Positions 42,015-52,159 are shown, counted from the first letter of the stretch. The stretch: DNA of 64,000 nt from Desulfobaculum xiamenense (GCF_011927665.1 NZ_JAATJA010000001.1:1035019-1099018), one strand, 5' to 3'. Notes: generated from the sequence alone by a model not told the origin. Made by a program: numbers and translations.

Positions 42015-44000
42015 TCAAGTTGCGCTGAGCGCTTCCCGCTCGGCCTCAAGTTTCGCGATCTCGGCTTCGAGAACGGCCAGTTTCTCCAGCTTGCGCTCGG
42101 AAGCGTCCTGAAGCTCCTTGAAGCGGCGCATCAGTTCCGTGGACCGGGGCACGTCGGCATAGACCTCGGGGTCGGCCAGTTCCTGCTCCACGTCGCCCTG
42201 CTCCTCCAGAAGCTTCTCCAGCTCCGCCTCCATCTTCGCGTAGGACTCCTGCTTGGGCTTGAGTTCGCGATAGATGGCGTTTCTGGCCTCGGCCTGCTGG
42301 CGCTTGAGGGCCTTGCTCTCCGCGCGGCCAAGAGCCTTGACGGCGTCGTCCGCAGCGGCAGCGGCCACGGCGGCCGGATCCTCGCCGCGCGCCTCGGCCT
42401 TGCGGGCGCGGTCATAGCCCTCGTAGCCGTCGAGGAACACCTCGATGCCCTCGGGCTTGAGCCACCACACCTGCTCCGCCACTTCGGACAGCAGATACCG
42501 ATCGTGCGCGACCATGAGCACCGTTCCGGTATAGTCCTGAAGCGCCTGCACGAGGGCGTCGCGGCTTTCGAGGTCCAGATGGTTGGTCGGCTCGTCGAGG
42601 ATGAGGAAGTTGGCGCGCTTGAGGAACAGCGTGGCCAGAATCAGGCGGTTCTTCTCGCCGCCGGAAAGCTCCGACACCTTGCGGTCCCAGTATTCCTCGC
42701 CAAGCATGAACAGGCCAAGCACGCTGCGCAGTTCCTCTTCCGTGGTGCGCGGATCAGACAGGCGGCGGATTTCGCCGAGCGCCGTCTTTTCAAGGTCGAG
42801 GGTATCGGCCTGATGCTGGCTGTAGTAGCCCACCACCATGTTGGAGCCGATCTCGATGCGTCCGGAACTCAGCTTCTGCGCGCCGACGATGCACTTGATG
42901 AGCGAGGACTTGCCACAGCCGTTGGGACCGGCCAGCGCAATCTTCTGCCCCTCGTAAAGATTGAAGGACAGGGACTTCCACAGGCTCGGACCGTCGCCGT
43001 AGGAGAGCGAAACATCCATGACGGACAGCGGAATCTTGTTGCCTCGCGCGGGCTTGGGCCACGTGAAGGACAGTTCCTTCTGCTTGCGCACCGGGGTCTT
43101 GAGGCCGTCGAGTTCCCTTTCCAGCTTGGCCACCTGCTTCTTCACGCTGTTGGCCTGCCGGGCCTTGGTGGCCTTGAACTGGAAACGGCGCACGAAATCC
43201 ATCTTGCGGCCGATCTCGTCGGCCACGCGGCGCTCCTCGCGCCTACGCTGGTCCTCCGTCTCCGCATACCAGGTCAGGAACTGCGAGAAGGTACCGGGGC
43301 GCACCATGGCCCGCGTGCCGCCAAGGAACAGCACATGCGTGGCCAACCGATCGAGGAACACACGGTCATGCGCGACGAAGACCAGCGCGCCCTCGAAGGA
43401 GTGCAGATAGTCCTCAAGCCATTCCACGGCCTCAAGATCGAGATGGTTGGTGGGTTCGTCGAGCAGCAGCACGCCCGCACCGGCCACGAGAATCCGCGCC
43501 AGCTTGGCGCGTTCGCGCCAGCCGCCGGAAAGCACGTTGAGCGGCTTGTCCCACTGCTCCTCGGAAAAGCCGAGACCCGTCAGCACGGACTTGGCCTTGT
43601 GCTCGGGATTGTAGCCGTAGGTATGCTCCAGATGCGCCTGCTCCTGCGCCAGACGCGCCAGTTCGCCCTTGTCCCCGGCATGGGTGGCCGTCTCCCACCG
43701 CTTCCAGAAATCGCGCCACGAGGGCAGAACGTCGAGCACGAACCCGAGCACGGGCCGCGTCAGTTCCTCCTGCTGCAACTCCTGCTTGGAATAGCCGAGT
43801 TGCACGCCCTTGGGCATGGAGACCAGTCCCGTGTCCGCCGCCTCGATGCCCGCGAGGATCTTGATGAAGGTGGACTTGCCGCAACCGTTCGGTCCCACGA
43901 CGGCCAACCGCATTCCCGGCGTGACCTCAAGGGAGAAGGCCTCGAACAAATCGCGCCCGCCGAAGGACTTGGACAGGCTCTGAATCGAAATTCTGGACAT
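42015..44000 (-). CDS. ABC-F family ATPase (Uup-like)
   Basis: The 661-residue soluble protein has two ABC domains (Walker A GPNGCGKST near 36 and GPNGCGKSS near 355; signatures LSGGWRERA and LSGGEKNRL), each with DEPTNHLD Walker B regions, an inter-domain linker rich in charged helices, and a C-terminal coiled coil (about 560-660) as in Uup. ABC-F proteins act on the ribosome or on DNA intermediates. There are no membrane spans. A hairpin sits in its leader at 44031-44058. Confidence 0.93.
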   Translation of the reverse strand: MSRISIQSLSKSFGGRDLFEAFSLEVTPGMRLAVVGPNGCGKSTFIKILAGIEAADTGLVSMPKGVQLGYSKQELQQEELTRPVLGFVLDVLPSWRDFWKRWETATHAGDKGELARLAQEQAHLEHTYGYNPEHKAKSVLTGLGFSEEQWDKPLNVLSGGWRERAKLARILVAGAGVLLLDEPTNHLDLEAVEWLEDYLHSFEGALVFVAHDRVFLDRLATHVLFLGGTRAMVRPGTFSQFLTWYAETEDQRRREERRVADEIGRKMDFVRRFQFKATKARQANSVKKQVAKLERELDGLKTPVRKQKELSFTWPKPARGNKIPLSVMDVSLSYGDGPSLWKSLSFNLYEGQKIALAGPNGCGKSSLIKCIVGAQKLSSGRIEIGSNMVVGYYSQHQADTLDLEKTALGEIRRLSDPRTTEEELRSVLGLFMLGEEYWDRKVSELSGGEKNRLILATLFLKRANFLILDEPTNHLDLESRDALVQALQDYTGTVLMVAHDRYLLSEVAEQVWWLKPEGIEVFLDGYEGYDRARKAEARGEDPAAVAAAAADDAVKALGRAESKALKRQQAEARNAIYRELKPKQESYAKMEAELEKLLEEQGDVEQELADPEVYADVPRSTELMRRFKELQDASERKLEKLAVLEAEIAKLEAEREALSAT

Positions 44001-44446
44001 GTTTTTCGCTGTGATCCTTGAAAGTGGATTACCCGGAAGATCGGGCGACCTTCCGGGTATACCGTTTTGCGTTTTCGTTCAACTCCCGGCAGCGGGTGCG
44101 CCCCGACAAGCGGGGACGGCCGGAAGGCGGAAATCACGATTCCGTCGATGTTCGTTTTCTTTTCCGAATCGAGGAACCGGACATCCCGGAACATGAATCC
44201 GGGGACAGACGGTGACGGACTGAAGCGGGGGTTCGGCGTGCGGGTCGCCGCCTTTTCCGCGAGATCGTCGCGGATGGCGCTGCGTGCCCAGCCGGGATTC
44301 GGAGACTCCCGCCCTTTGGTGTAAAGGAGCGAAGCCGCCGCAGGTCCGGGTCGCGGACTGTCGTCACGGTGCCACGCAGGGCCGAAGATCGTCCGGCCAA
44401 ACTGCGTCGGTTCCCGCGGACTCACGCGCCACGGAAATCTCTGCGA
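44001..44446. other. Intergenic region between the ABC-F gene and leuB
   Basis: This 446-base spacer separates two co-oriented genes. Apart from the leader hairpin it shows only scattered non-coding frames; no promoter is convincing. Confidence 0.45.
44031..44058 (-). promoter_or_regulatory. Leader hairpin of the ABC-F gene
   Basis: ACCCGGAAG and CTTCCGGGT pair around a 10-base loop, 31 bases upstream of the start codon. A translation- or termination-control element is possible. Confidence 0.4.
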
Positions 44447-45523
44447 CTATAGCCGCTCTGCCACCTTCGCGCCCATGCCGGCGCAGCCCACGGGCTTCGC
44501 GCCCGGCTCCATGATGTCCCCGGTGCGCCAGCCGTCGGACAGCACACCGCTCACCGCATCCTCGATGGCCGAGGCCTCGGCCTCCAGCCCCAGCGTATGC
44601 CGGAGCATCATCGCCACGGAAAGGATGGTCGCCAGCGGATTGGCCTTGTCCTGCCCGGCGATGTCCGGGGCGGAACCGTGGATCGGCTCGTAGAGTCCGG
44701 GTCCGCCGTCGCCGAGGGACGCCGAGGGCAGCATGCCGATGGAGCCGGTGATGATCGACGCCTCATCGGAGAGAATGTCGCCGAAGAGGTTGCCAGTGAC
44801 GATGACGTCGAACTGCGAGGGGTCGCGCACCAACTGCATGGCCGCGTTGTCCACGTACATATGCGAGAGCTGCACGTCCGGATAGTCGGCGGCGGTGGCG
44901 ACGACCACCTCGCGCCACAGGCGCGACACGTCGAGCACGTTGGCCTTGTCCACGTTGCACACCCGGCCGGAGCGCCGCCGCGCCGCCTCGAAGGCTACGC
45001 GGGCGATGCGCCGGATTTCGTGCTCGGCATAGATCATGGTGTTCACGCCCACGCGCTCGCCGTCGCGCACCTCAATGCCGCGCGGTTCGCCGAAGTAGAG
45101 CCCACCGGTCAGCTCGCGCACAACCATCACGTCGATGCCGCGCTCCACAATATCCTCGCGCAGGAAGCAGGCCTTGCGAAGCTGCGAAAACAGCCGCGCC
45201 GGGCGCAGGTTCGCGAAAAGGCCCATGGCCTTGCGGATGCCGAGCAGCCCGCGCTCCGGACGGATGGACGGGTCAAGCTCGTCCCAGCGAGGACCGCCCA
45301 CCGCGCCAAGCAGCACAGCGTCCGAGGCGAGGCAGGTATCAATGGTCGCCTGCGGCAGAGGACCGCCCGTGGCGTCGATGGCCGCACCACCGATGAGGGC
45401 CTCGGTGACCGTAAAGGTATGGCCGAAGCGCTCGCCCACACGGTCCAGCACGCGCCGCGCCTGCGTCATGATCTCGGGACCGATGCCGTCGCCGGGAAGG
45501 AAACAAATCCTGTAGGTCGCCAT
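44447..45523 (-). CDS. leuB: 3-isopropylmalate dehydrogenase
   Basis: The 358-residue NAD-dependent enzyme shows [12 protein letters not shown] at the N-terminus, [11 protein letters not shown] near residue 70, [16 protein letters not shown] near 137, [17 protein letters not shown] near 190 and [19 protein letters not shown] near 235. It oxidises 3-isopropylmalate in leucine synthesis. It starts one base after the leuD stop, with GAGGGGAGAG upstream. Confidence 0.97.
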   Translation of the reverse strand: MATYRICFLPGDGIGPEIMTQARRVLDRVGERFGHTFTVTEALIGGAAIDATGGPLPQATIDTCLASDAVLLGAVGGPRWDELDPSIRPERGLLGIRKAMGLFANLRPARLFSQLRKACFLREDIVERGIDVMVVRELTGGLYFGEPRGIEVRDGERVGVNTMIYAEHEIRRIARVAFEAARRRSGRVCNVDKANVLDVSRLWREVVVATAADYPDVQLSHMYVDNAAMQLVRDPSQFDVIVTGNLFGDILSDEASIITGSIGMLPSASLGDGGPGLYEPIHGSAPDIAGQDKANPLATILSVAMMLRHTLGLEAEASAIEDAVSGVLSDGWRTGDIMEPGAKPVGCAGMGAKVAERL

Positions 45524-45524
45524 G

Positions 45525-46031
45525 TTACACTCTCCCCTCGGCCTCAAGGCGGCGACGCACGTAGTCCACCAGCCCTCCGGCATCCAGAATCTCCTGCATT
45601 GAAGGCGGCACCGGACGACAGACGATTTCCTCGCCGGTGGTCAGATTGCGGATGACGCCCGCGTCGGTATCCACCTCTATCTCGTGGCCGTCGGCGATGC
45701 GCTCCACGGCGTCGCCGATCTCCACGAGGACCAGCCCCATGTTGAAGCCGTTGCGGTAGAAAATGCGCGCAAAGCTGTGCGCCACCACCACGGGAATGCC
45801 CGCGCCCTTGATGGCGATGGGGGCATGCTCGCGGCTGGAGCCGCAGCCAAAGTTCGGCCCGGCCACCAGCACGTCACCGGGGGACACGCGGCGGACCCAG
45901 CCCGCCTCAAGCCCCTCCATGCAATTTGCGCCGAGTTGCGCCTCGTCCGTCGTGACGAGAAAGCGGGCCGGGATGATGGCGTCCGTATCGATGTTCGCGC
46001 CCACGGTGTGGGCCTTTCCTGTGTATTTCAT
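45525..46031 (-). CDS. leuD: 3-isopropylmalate dehydratase small subunit
   Basis: The 168-residue swivel-domain protein shows [13 protein letters not shown] and [20 protein letters not shown]. Length and layout match the archaeal/homoaconitase-like type, common in Desulfovibrio. It pairs with LeuC and lies 18 bases after it. Confidence 0.96.
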   Translation of the reverse strand: MKYTGKAHTVGANIDTDAIIPARFLVTTDEAQLGANCMEGLEAGWVRRVSPGDVLVAGPNFGCGSSREHAPIAIKGAGIPVVVAHSFARIFYRNGFNMGLVLVEIGDAVERIADGHEIEVDTDAGVIRNLTTGEEIVCRPVPPSMQEILDAGGLVDYVRRRLEAEGRV

Positions 46032-46049
46032 GATGCGTCCACTCCCTGC

Positions 46050-47309
46050 CTAGAGCTTTGCCGGATGGAGGATTTCGCCAGCCACGGCGCTTGCCGCCGC
46101 AACGGCCGGATTGGCCAGATAGACCTCGGATTCGAGGCTGCCCATGCGCCCCCGGAAATTGCGGTTAGTGGTCGCGATGGCGCGCTCGCCCCCCGCAAGG
46201 ATGCCCATGTGCCCGCCAAGGCACGGACCGCAGGTCGGCGGACCAACCACGCATCCGGCATCCATGAATATGGCGATAAGCCCTTCCTTGAGGGCCTGCC
46301 GCCAGATTCCCGGCGTGGCGGGCAGCACGATGCAGCGCACGCTGCGCGCCACCTTGCGCCCCTTGAGCACGGCGGCGGCCTCGCGCATGTCCTCGATGCG
46401 GCCGTTGGTGCAGGAGCCGATGACGGCCTGATGCACCTTCACCCCGGTCACGACGGATACAGGCTTCACGTTGTCCGGCAGATGCGGGCAGGCCACCTGC
46501 GGCTCCATGCCCGTCACGTCGATGTCCACCACGCGCTCGTAATGCGCGCCGGGATCGGGGACCATTTCCTCGCAACCGCTGCGCCCAGCCGCCTCGGCAT
46601 AGGCGATGGTCTTTGCGTCCACCGGGAACAGGCCGACCTTGCCGCCCGCCTCGATGGCCATGTTGGCGATGGTCATGCGCCCCTCCACGGACAGCGCATC
46701 GATGGCGGGCCCGCCGAATTCGAGGGCGCGGTACAGCGCACCGGCCACGCCAATCTCGCCGATGAGGCGGAGCATGATGTCCTTGCCCTGCACGTAGTTG
46801 CCCATCTCGCCATCCACGTTCACGCGGATGGTCGGCGGCACCTTGAACCACGTCTCGCCAAGGGCCATGGCCGCCGCGATGTCCGTGGACCCCATGCCGG
46901 TGGCGAACGCGCCAAGACCGCCATAGGTGCAGGTGTGGCTGTCCGCGCCGACGACCACGTCGCCGGGGCCGACGATGCCGAGTTCCGGCAACAGCGCGTG
47001 CTCCACGCCCACATTGCCACCCTCGTAGTAATGGGTAATGCGCTGGCGTTCGGCGAAATCGCGCACCACCTTGACCTGCTCGGCAGAGTCAATGTCCTTG
47101 TTCGGCGTGAAGTGGTCGCAGACGAGGGCGACACGGTCGCGGTCGAACACGCTCGCCGCGCCCATGGCCCGGAAGGACTTGATGGCCAGCGGAGCCGTGA
47201 TGTCGTTGGCGAGAACCATGGACACCCGGCAGCGGACGATCTGGCCGTCCTCGCGAATTTCCTCGTTCGTGGCCGCCTGAAGAATCTTGTGGGCTAAGGT
47301 GCGGGGCAT
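46050..47309 (-). CDS. leuC: 3-isopropylmalate dehydratase large subunit
   Basis: The 419-residue aconitase-superfamily protein shows GADSHTCTYGGLGAFATGMG near residue 125, IGSCTNGRIEDM near 295 with the first cluster Cys, and GPCLGGHMGILA near 355. It is the archaeal-type LeuC. Its start overlaps the leuA stop by 16 bases. Confidence 0.96.
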   Translation of the reverse strand: MPRTLAHKILQAATNEEIREDGQIVRCRVSMVLANDITAPLAIKSFRAMGAASVFDRDRVALVCDHFTPNKDIDSAEQVKVVRDFAERQRITHYYEGGNVGVEHALLPELGIVGPGDVVVGADSHTCTYGGLGAFATGMGSTDIAAAMALGETWFKVPPTIRVNVDGEMGNYVQGKDIMLRLIGEIGVAGALYRALEFGGPAIDALSVEGRMTIANMAIEAGGKVGLFPVDAKTIAYAEAAGRSGCEEMVPDPGAHYERVVDIDVTGMEPQVACPHLPDNVKPVSVVTGVKVHQAVIGSCTNGRIEDMREAAAVLKGRKVARSVRCIVLPATPGIWRQALKEGLIAIFMDAGCVVGPPTCGPCLGGHMGILAGGERAIATTNRNFRGRMGSLESEVYLANPAVAAASAVAGEILHPAKL

Positions 47310-48832
47310 TCGCTCGTCTCCTCCGTCTTCTTGGCCAAACGGTTCATGGCGTTGATGTAGGCCTTGGCGCTGGCGATGATGATGTCCGGGTCCGCGCCGC
47401 GTCCCACGGCGGACCTGCTTCCCTCGCGAATCTTGACCGTCACCTCGCCGAGGGCGTCCGTACCGCCGGAAATGGCGTTGATCTGGAAGCGCTCCAGCGA
47501 GGGTTTGAGGCCGATGATCTCGGCGATGGTGTTGAAGGTGGCGTCCACCGGCCCCACGCCGAACTGCGCGAGCTTTCGCTCCTCGCCATTGACGTCGAGG
47601 ATGACCGCCGCCGTGGCAGGCACGCCGGTGGTTCCGGAATGCACCGTGAGGTGGTTCAACCGGAAACGGTCCGGAATGCGGAACACCTCCTCCAGCACGA
47701 TGGCTTCGAGGTCCTCATCATAGATGGTCTTCTTGATGTCTGCCAGCCGCTTCATGGCGTCTGCCACGAGGGTCACGTCCTCCTCGCTCAAGCGGTAGCC
47801 CAGTTCGTCGAGCTTGCGCTTGATGGCGTGGCGGCCGGAATGCTTGCCAAGCACCATGTCGGTGCCGACACGGCCGACGCTCTCGGGCGTCATGATCTCG
47901 TAGGTGCGGCGATCCTTGAGCACGCCGTCCTGATGGATGCCGGACTCATGCGCGAAGGCGTTGGCTCCCGTAACCGCCTTGTTCGGCGGAATGGGCTGGC
48001 CGATGATGTGCGAGAGCAGGCGGCAGGCCGGGAACAGCATCTTCGTATCTATGCCGTGCTCCACCTCGAAGAAGTTGCGGCGGGTGTTCAGATTCATCAC
48101 CACTTCCTCAAGGGCCGCGTTGCCCGCGCGCTCACCAATGCCGGAGAGCGTCACCTCCGCCTGGCGCGCACCGGCGCGAATGGCGGCCATGGTGTTGGCC
48201 ACGGCGAGGCCGAGGTCGTTGTGGCAATGGACGGAAATGATGGCGCGGTCGATGTTGCGCACGTTGGCCCGCAGGTAGCGGATAAGCTCGGCGAACTCGT
48301 CGGGCTGAGCGTAGCCGACGGTGTCCGGAATGTTGACCGTGGTGGCCCCGCAGTCGATGACCGCTTCGGTGATGCGGGCGAGGAAATCCCACTCGGAACG
48401 CGAGGCGTCCTCGGCCGAGAACTCGACGTTGGCGGTGTAGCCACAGGCGTGACGTACCGCGCGCTGAGCCATTTCGAGCACCTGCGCAGGCTCCTTCTGG
48501 AGCTTGTGCTTCATGTGCAGGGGGCTGGTGGCGATGAAGGTATGGATGCGGGGATGGGCGGCCTCTCTGATGGCCTCCCACGCGCGGTCGATGTCCGAGG
48601 GAACGGCCCGGCACAGCCCGGCCACCTGGCACTTCTCGACGCTTCTGGCAATTTCCCGCACGGAGCAGAAATCTCCGTCGCTGGCGGCGGGGAAGCCCGC
48701 CTCGATGATGTCGACGCCCATGGATTCGAGCTGTCTAGCGATGCGGAGCTTTTCGAGCTGGTTCATGGTCGCACCGGGAGACTGTTCGCCATCCCTGAGT
48801 GTGGTGTCGAATATGAATACGCGATCGGACAT
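47294..48832 (-). CDS. leuA: 2-isopropylmalate synthase
   Basis: The 512-residue enzyme condenses acetyl-CoA with 2-oxoisovalerate. It shows FDTTLRDGEQSPGATMNQLEK-type N-terminal catalytic residues, VHCHNDLGLAVANT near residue 203, GERAGNAALEEVVM near 235 and a C-terminal LeuA regulatory domain from about 390. The start at 48832 follows AGGAGGCACACTC. It heads leuA-leuC-leuD-leuB. Confidence 0.97.
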   Translation of the reverse strand: MSDRVFIFDTTLRDGEQSPGATMNQLEKLRIARQLESMGVDIIEAGFPAASDGDFCSVREIARSVEKCQVAGLCRAVPSDIDRAWEAIREAAHPRIHTFIATSPLHMKHKLQKEPAQVLEMAQRAVRHACGYTANVEFSAEDASRSEWDFLARITEAVIDCGATTVNIPDTVGYAQPDEFAELIRYLRANVRNIDRAIISVHCHNDLGLAVANTMAAIRAGARQAEVTLSGIGERAGNAALEEVVMNLNTRRNFFEVEHGIDTKMLFPACRLLSHIIGQPIPPNKAVTGANAFAHESGIHQDGVLKDRRTYEIMTPESVGRVGTDMVLGKHSGRHAIKRKLDELGYRLSEEDVTLVADAMKRLADIKKTIYDEDLEAIVLEEVFRIPDRFRLNHLTVHSGTTGVPATAAVILDVNGEERKLAQFGVGPVDATFNTIAEIIGLKPSLERFQINAISGGTDALGEVTVKIREGSRSAVGRGADPDIIIASAKAYINAMNRLAKKTEETSECPAP

Positions 48833-48872
48833 GAGTGTGCCTCCTGTCTGCGCTGCGTGCGCCTCATGCGAT

Positions 48873-48890
48873 GATAGGTGAGCCTATCAC
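48873..48890. promoter_or_regulatory. Palindrome upstream of leuA
   Basis: TGATAGG-TGAG-CCTATCA lies in the 183-base gap between pssA and leuA, about 40 bases before the leuA start. It may be an operator. I see no leucine-rich leader peptide or T-box. Confidence 0.35.
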
Positions 48891-49015
48891 GATGAAGCAC
48901 GTTCTGTAAGGATGTGTACGAGCGTTCCAACCGAGGTGCGCATGTGCACCCGGCTTGCCGTAGTCGCTCAGGACGGATTCTCCTCCGTCTGGGCCGGATG
49001 AATACGGTGATTCGT

Positions 49016-49774
49016 TTACGAGAGCTTGCGGGAAGCCTCGCGTAGCGAGCCGGAACGGCGTAGCAACAGCAGGCTGAGGACAGGGCCGGAGACGACGTAT
49101 CCAAGCATGAACACGAAGCCCAGCACCATGGGTTCGGACGCCACGAGCACGAAGACCAGCGTGGCGGAAACCGCAGAAGAGAAGGGATGCGCCTTGAGGA
49201 ATCCGTATTCCTTGAAGGACACGTAGCGCACGCGGCTGACCATCAGATAGGACAGCACGTAGGTGAGCACAAGCAGGAAGGACGGCAGGTACTGTCCGTA
49301 GTCCTCCATGACATACGGAGCGAACAGCACGAGCGTGGCGATGGTACAGGCCTGCGCGGGAATGGGCAGACCCGTGAAGTACTTTTTGGAGGCCGTGGGA
49401 GCGGCGACGTTGAAGCGGGCGAGCCGAAGCGCGCCACAGGCGATAATGAGGAACGCGGCCATGAGACCGAGGCGACCGAAGTCGTGCAGCATCCAGCGAT
49501 AGGTGAGAATCGCCGGGGTGACGCCAAAGGCCACGAGATCAGCAAGGGAATCGTACTGAACGCCGAAGTCGCTCGACGTGCCGGTGAGGCGGGCAACCTT
49601 GCCGTCCAGTCCGTCGCACACAGCGCTGACGAGGATGGCAATGGCGCACGACTCGAAGCGGCCCTCGAAAGCCCACATGATGCCAAGGAAGCCTGCAAAG
49701 AGGCTTGCCGTGGTCAGCAGGTTCGGGAGAACATAGACTCCCTTTCGGATGGGCTTCGGCGCTTCGGCGTTCAT
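49016..49774 (-). CDS. pssA: CDP-diacylglycerol-serine O-phosphatidyltransferase
   Basis: The 252-residue membrane enzyme makes phosphatidylserine. It carries the CDP-alcohol phosphatidyltransferase motif in full: D-G-x2-D-G-x-V-A-R-x8-G-x3-D-x3-D (DGLDGKVARL to YDSLAD, about residues 54-79), plus several membrane spans. It lies 18 bases after psd, forming a phosphatidylethanolamine unit. Confidence 0.95.
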   Translation of the reverse strand: MNAEAPKPIRKGVYVLPNLLTTASLFAGFLGIMWAFEGRFESCAIAILVSAVCDGLDGKVARLTGTSSDFGVQYDSLADLVAFGVTPAILTYRWMLHDFGRLGLMAAFLIIACGALRLARFNVAAPTASKKYFTGLPIPAQACTIATLVLFAPYVMEDYGQYLPSFLLVLTYVLSYLMVSRVRYVSFKEYGFLKAHPFSSAVSATLVFVLVASEPMVLGFVFMLGYVVSGPVLSLLLLRRSGSLREASRKLS

Positions 49775-49792
49775 CGATTCTACCTTTCGGCG

Positions 49793-50434
49793 TTACTTTT
49801 TCCGGGCCAGTACGGTCTGCCCGGCGAAGACGTTGTCACCAACGGCAACACTTGGGTCATAATCCGTGGGCAGATAGACGTCAAGCCTCGACCCGAATTT
49901 GATCAAACCATAGCGGCGTCCACGGGCGAGGCTGTCACCCTCCTCGGCCCAGCACACGATGCGCCGCGCGATGAGCCCGGCGATCTGCACCACGGTCCAC
50001 TGGCGGCCGTCCTCGTCCTCAAGGCCCATGGCAAGGCGCTCGTTGTCCTTGGAGGCCTTGTCGAGCGAGGCGTTGAAAAACTTGCCGGGGATGTAGAGCA
50101 AACGGCGCACGGTGCCCGCCACGGGGGCGCGGTTCACGTGGACGTTGAACACGTTCATGAACACGCACACCACCTGACGCTCCTCGCCGGTGATGGGGTC
50201 CGCCTCGCGGCCGATCTTGCAGACGCGCCCGTCCGCGGGGGACACGGCAACGCCTTCCTCCTGCGGCACCACGCGCTCCGGATCACGGAAAAAGTGGCCG
50301 ATGAACGCCGTCACCACGAAGGCCAAAACGGCGGGAATGGTCAACTCGCAAATGGCGAGGACAAGGGTCAGCAGGACGGAAAGCCCGAAGATGGGCATGC
50401 CTTCGAGGCTCATTCCGACGGTTGGCTTGTGCAT
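49793..50434 (-). CDS. psd: Phosphatidylserine decarboxylase proenzyme (short type)
   Basis: The 213-residue protein has an N-terminal membrane region (about 12-47), SPADGRVCKIG near residue 65, VFMNVFNVHVNRAPVAG near 91 and the self-cleavage site KFGSRLD, where Gly181-Ser182 would split to give the pyruvoyl enzyme. It converts phosphatidylserine to phosphatidylethanolamine with the adjacent PssA. It lies 12 bases after the HAD gene. Confidence 0.95.
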   Translation of the reverse strand: MHKPTVGMSLEGMPIFGLSVLLTLVLAICELTIPAVLAFVVTAFIGHFFRDPERVVPQEEGVAVSPADGRVCKIGREADPITGEERQVVCVFMNVFNVHVNRAPVAGTVRRLLYIPGKFFNASLDKASKDNERLAMGLEDEDGRQWTVVQIAGLIARRIVCWAEEGDSLARGRRYGLIKFGSRLDVYLPTDYDPSVAVGDNVFAGQTVLARKK

Positions 50435-50446
50435 GCGTTCGTTACC

Positions 50447-51079
50447 TCATGCGTCCCCGAGATCGGGGCAATGGTTAGCGAATTGACGCTCGAAGGATTC
50501 GCGGTCCGTGTAGTGGATGGTCCGCAGCCCTAGAGCCTGTGCCCGCCGGATGTGCCCGGCGTGGTCATCGACGAACAGTGTCCGCGACGGCTCGACGCCA
50601 AGCGCGGAAAGCATGCCCGTGAATGCCTCGGTATCCTTCTTGGTGTACCCCGTGAGCCACGAATTGTGGACCACGTCGAACTTTCCGTAGAATCCGTGGC
50701 GATGTTCCAGTTCTTCCAGCCAGTTGGTCTGGTCGCTCAGGATGGCGACCTTGTACCCGGCCTCGCGCAGCTTGTCCACACGCCGGAACATGTGCTCGCG
50801 CAGGACGAAGCGCGAGAGCAACTCGTCACGAAGCGCGTCGTCCGCGCCGGAAATGCCCGTGCGGTCGCGAAATCTGCGCCAGAACTCCGCCTCGTCGATG
50901 CGATGCACGGCGTAGCCGTCGCCCCGGATAATGTCCACGGCCGTCTCGGTGACGAATTCCGTATCCTTGCCCGTGCGGTGGGCCATTTCGGCAAGACCGT
51001 CAAAGAAGCCCTCATTGGCCAGCACGCCGCCGAAATCGAAAATGACGGCGTCCACTGGCCGTTCACGCCTGATGTCCAT
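50447..51079 (-). CDS. HAD-superfamily hydrolase
   Basis: The 210-residue protein has HAD motif I DAVIFDFGGVLANEG (nucleophile Asp near residue 14), motif II VAILSDQT near 113 and motif IV TLFVDDHAGHI near 168. It resembles the IA subclass (sugar or nucleotide phosphatases, dehalogenases). The substrate is unknown. It is first in the HAD-psd-pssA unit, with AGGAGATTTCCGA upstream. Confidence 0.88.
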   Translation of the reverse strand: MDIRRERPVDAVIFDFGGVLANEGFFDGLAEMAHRTGKDTEFVTETAVDIIRGDGYAVHRIDEAEFWRRFRDRTGISGADDALRDELLSRFVLREHMFRRVDKLREAGYKVAILSDQTNWLEELEHRHGFYGKFDVVHNSWLTGYTKKDTEAFTGMLSALGVEPSRTLFVDDHAGHIRRAQALGLRTIHYTDRESFERQFANHCPDLGDA

Positions 51080-51247
51080 TCGGAAATCTCCTGTGCATTG
51101 CTATCGTGAAAGGGAAGCGGCACCCATACACATGGCCCCGCCGAATGGCAACGCCATCCTTGCCAGCCACCCCGGCCTGCCGTACGACAGACATGAACCC
51201 GAATCCTCAACGCGCAGGCCACGAAACGACCGACACCGGAGCTGCCC

Positions 51248-52120
51248 ATGCCGTGGTACGGACTCGCCCTCCTCGCCGCCCTCTTCACCGCCTCGCAGGC
51301 AACGCTCCTGCGCAGGTGGTTCTCGGACCTATCCACCGCGCACATGGCGGCCATACCGCTCGTATGCGGACTCCCCGTCTTCGCGGTGAGCCTCGCTGCC
51401 ACGCCCGTTCCCGACCTTCAGGACGGCTTCTGGATGGTGTTCTGGATCACACAACCCGTCAACGCCGTGGGCTTCGCCCTGCACATGCGGGCCATTCGCG
51501 TCTCGCCCCTGTCGCTGACCATGCCCTACCTCGCCCTCACACCCGCACTGGTCATGCTGACGGGCAGGGCCGTACTCGGCGAAATGCCCAATGCATGGGG
51601 CGCACTCGGGGTGCTCTGCATCGCCTGCGGCAGCTACATCCTACACATCGAGCCGGGCCGCGGCGGCGGCGCGCTCGCCCCGCTCAAGGCCTTTGCGCGC
51701 GAACCCGGTTCGCGCTGCATGCTCGGCGCGGCAACCATCTACGCCCTCGCCTCGGTTCTCGGCAAAAAGTGCGTACTGCTGTCCTCGCCACAGTTCTTCG
51801 CCATGCTCTTCCACACCGTGTTCGCGGCCGCCGGAGTGCTGGCGCTGGCCCTGTGCTGCGGCCTGCCCCTTGCGGCACTGCGGCGGCACCCCGTGGCGGG
51901 GCTGTGCTCCGGTCTCTGCTTCGGGGCGGAGGCGCTGGCCCACAACATGGCCATCGCCCTTGCCAAGGCGGCCTACATGATCGCCATCAAGCGCTTCAGC
52001 GTGGTGCTCTCGGTCCTCTTCGGACATCTGTTCCTACACGAGCGCAACCTCCGCTCGCGGCTGACGGGCGCGGCGCTCATGTTCGCCGGGGCGGCCATCA
52101 TCGGCCTCGCCGGAAACTGA
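51248..52120 (+). CDS. EamA/DMT-family membrane transporter
   Basis: The 290-residue protein has about ten hydrophobic spans in two EamA-like halves (GLALLAALFTASQATLLRRW in the first, GAATIYALASVLGKKCVLL in the second). DMT proteins export metabolites; the substrate is unknown. It is divergent from the HAD gene. Confidence 0.85.
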   Translation: MPWYGLALLAALFTASQATLLRRWFSDLSTAHMAAIPLVCGLPVFAVSLAATPVPDLQDGFWMVFWITQPVNAVGFALHMRAIRVSPLSLTMPYLALTPALVMLTGRAVLGEMPNAWGALGVLCIACGSYILHIEPGRGGGALAPLKAFAREPGSRCMLGAATIYALASVLGKKCVLLSSPQFFAMLFHTVFAAAGVLALALCCGLPLAALRRHPVAGLCSGLCFGAEALAHNMAIALAKAAYMIAIKRFSVVLSVLFGHLFLHERNLRSRLTGAALMFAGAAIIGLAGN

Positions 52121-52159
52121 CGAAAAGCGGCTGACCACGGGCGAATCAACGGAACCATC

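Noticed and set aside
45684-47297. A 537-residue plus-strand frame opposite leuD and leuC
   Set aside because: Antisense shadow of two well-recognised genes; no family likeness.
48833-49015. T-box or leucine attenuator upstream of leuA
   Set aside because: No T-box motif, no run of Leu codons in a short frame, and no terminator/antiterminator pair could be found.
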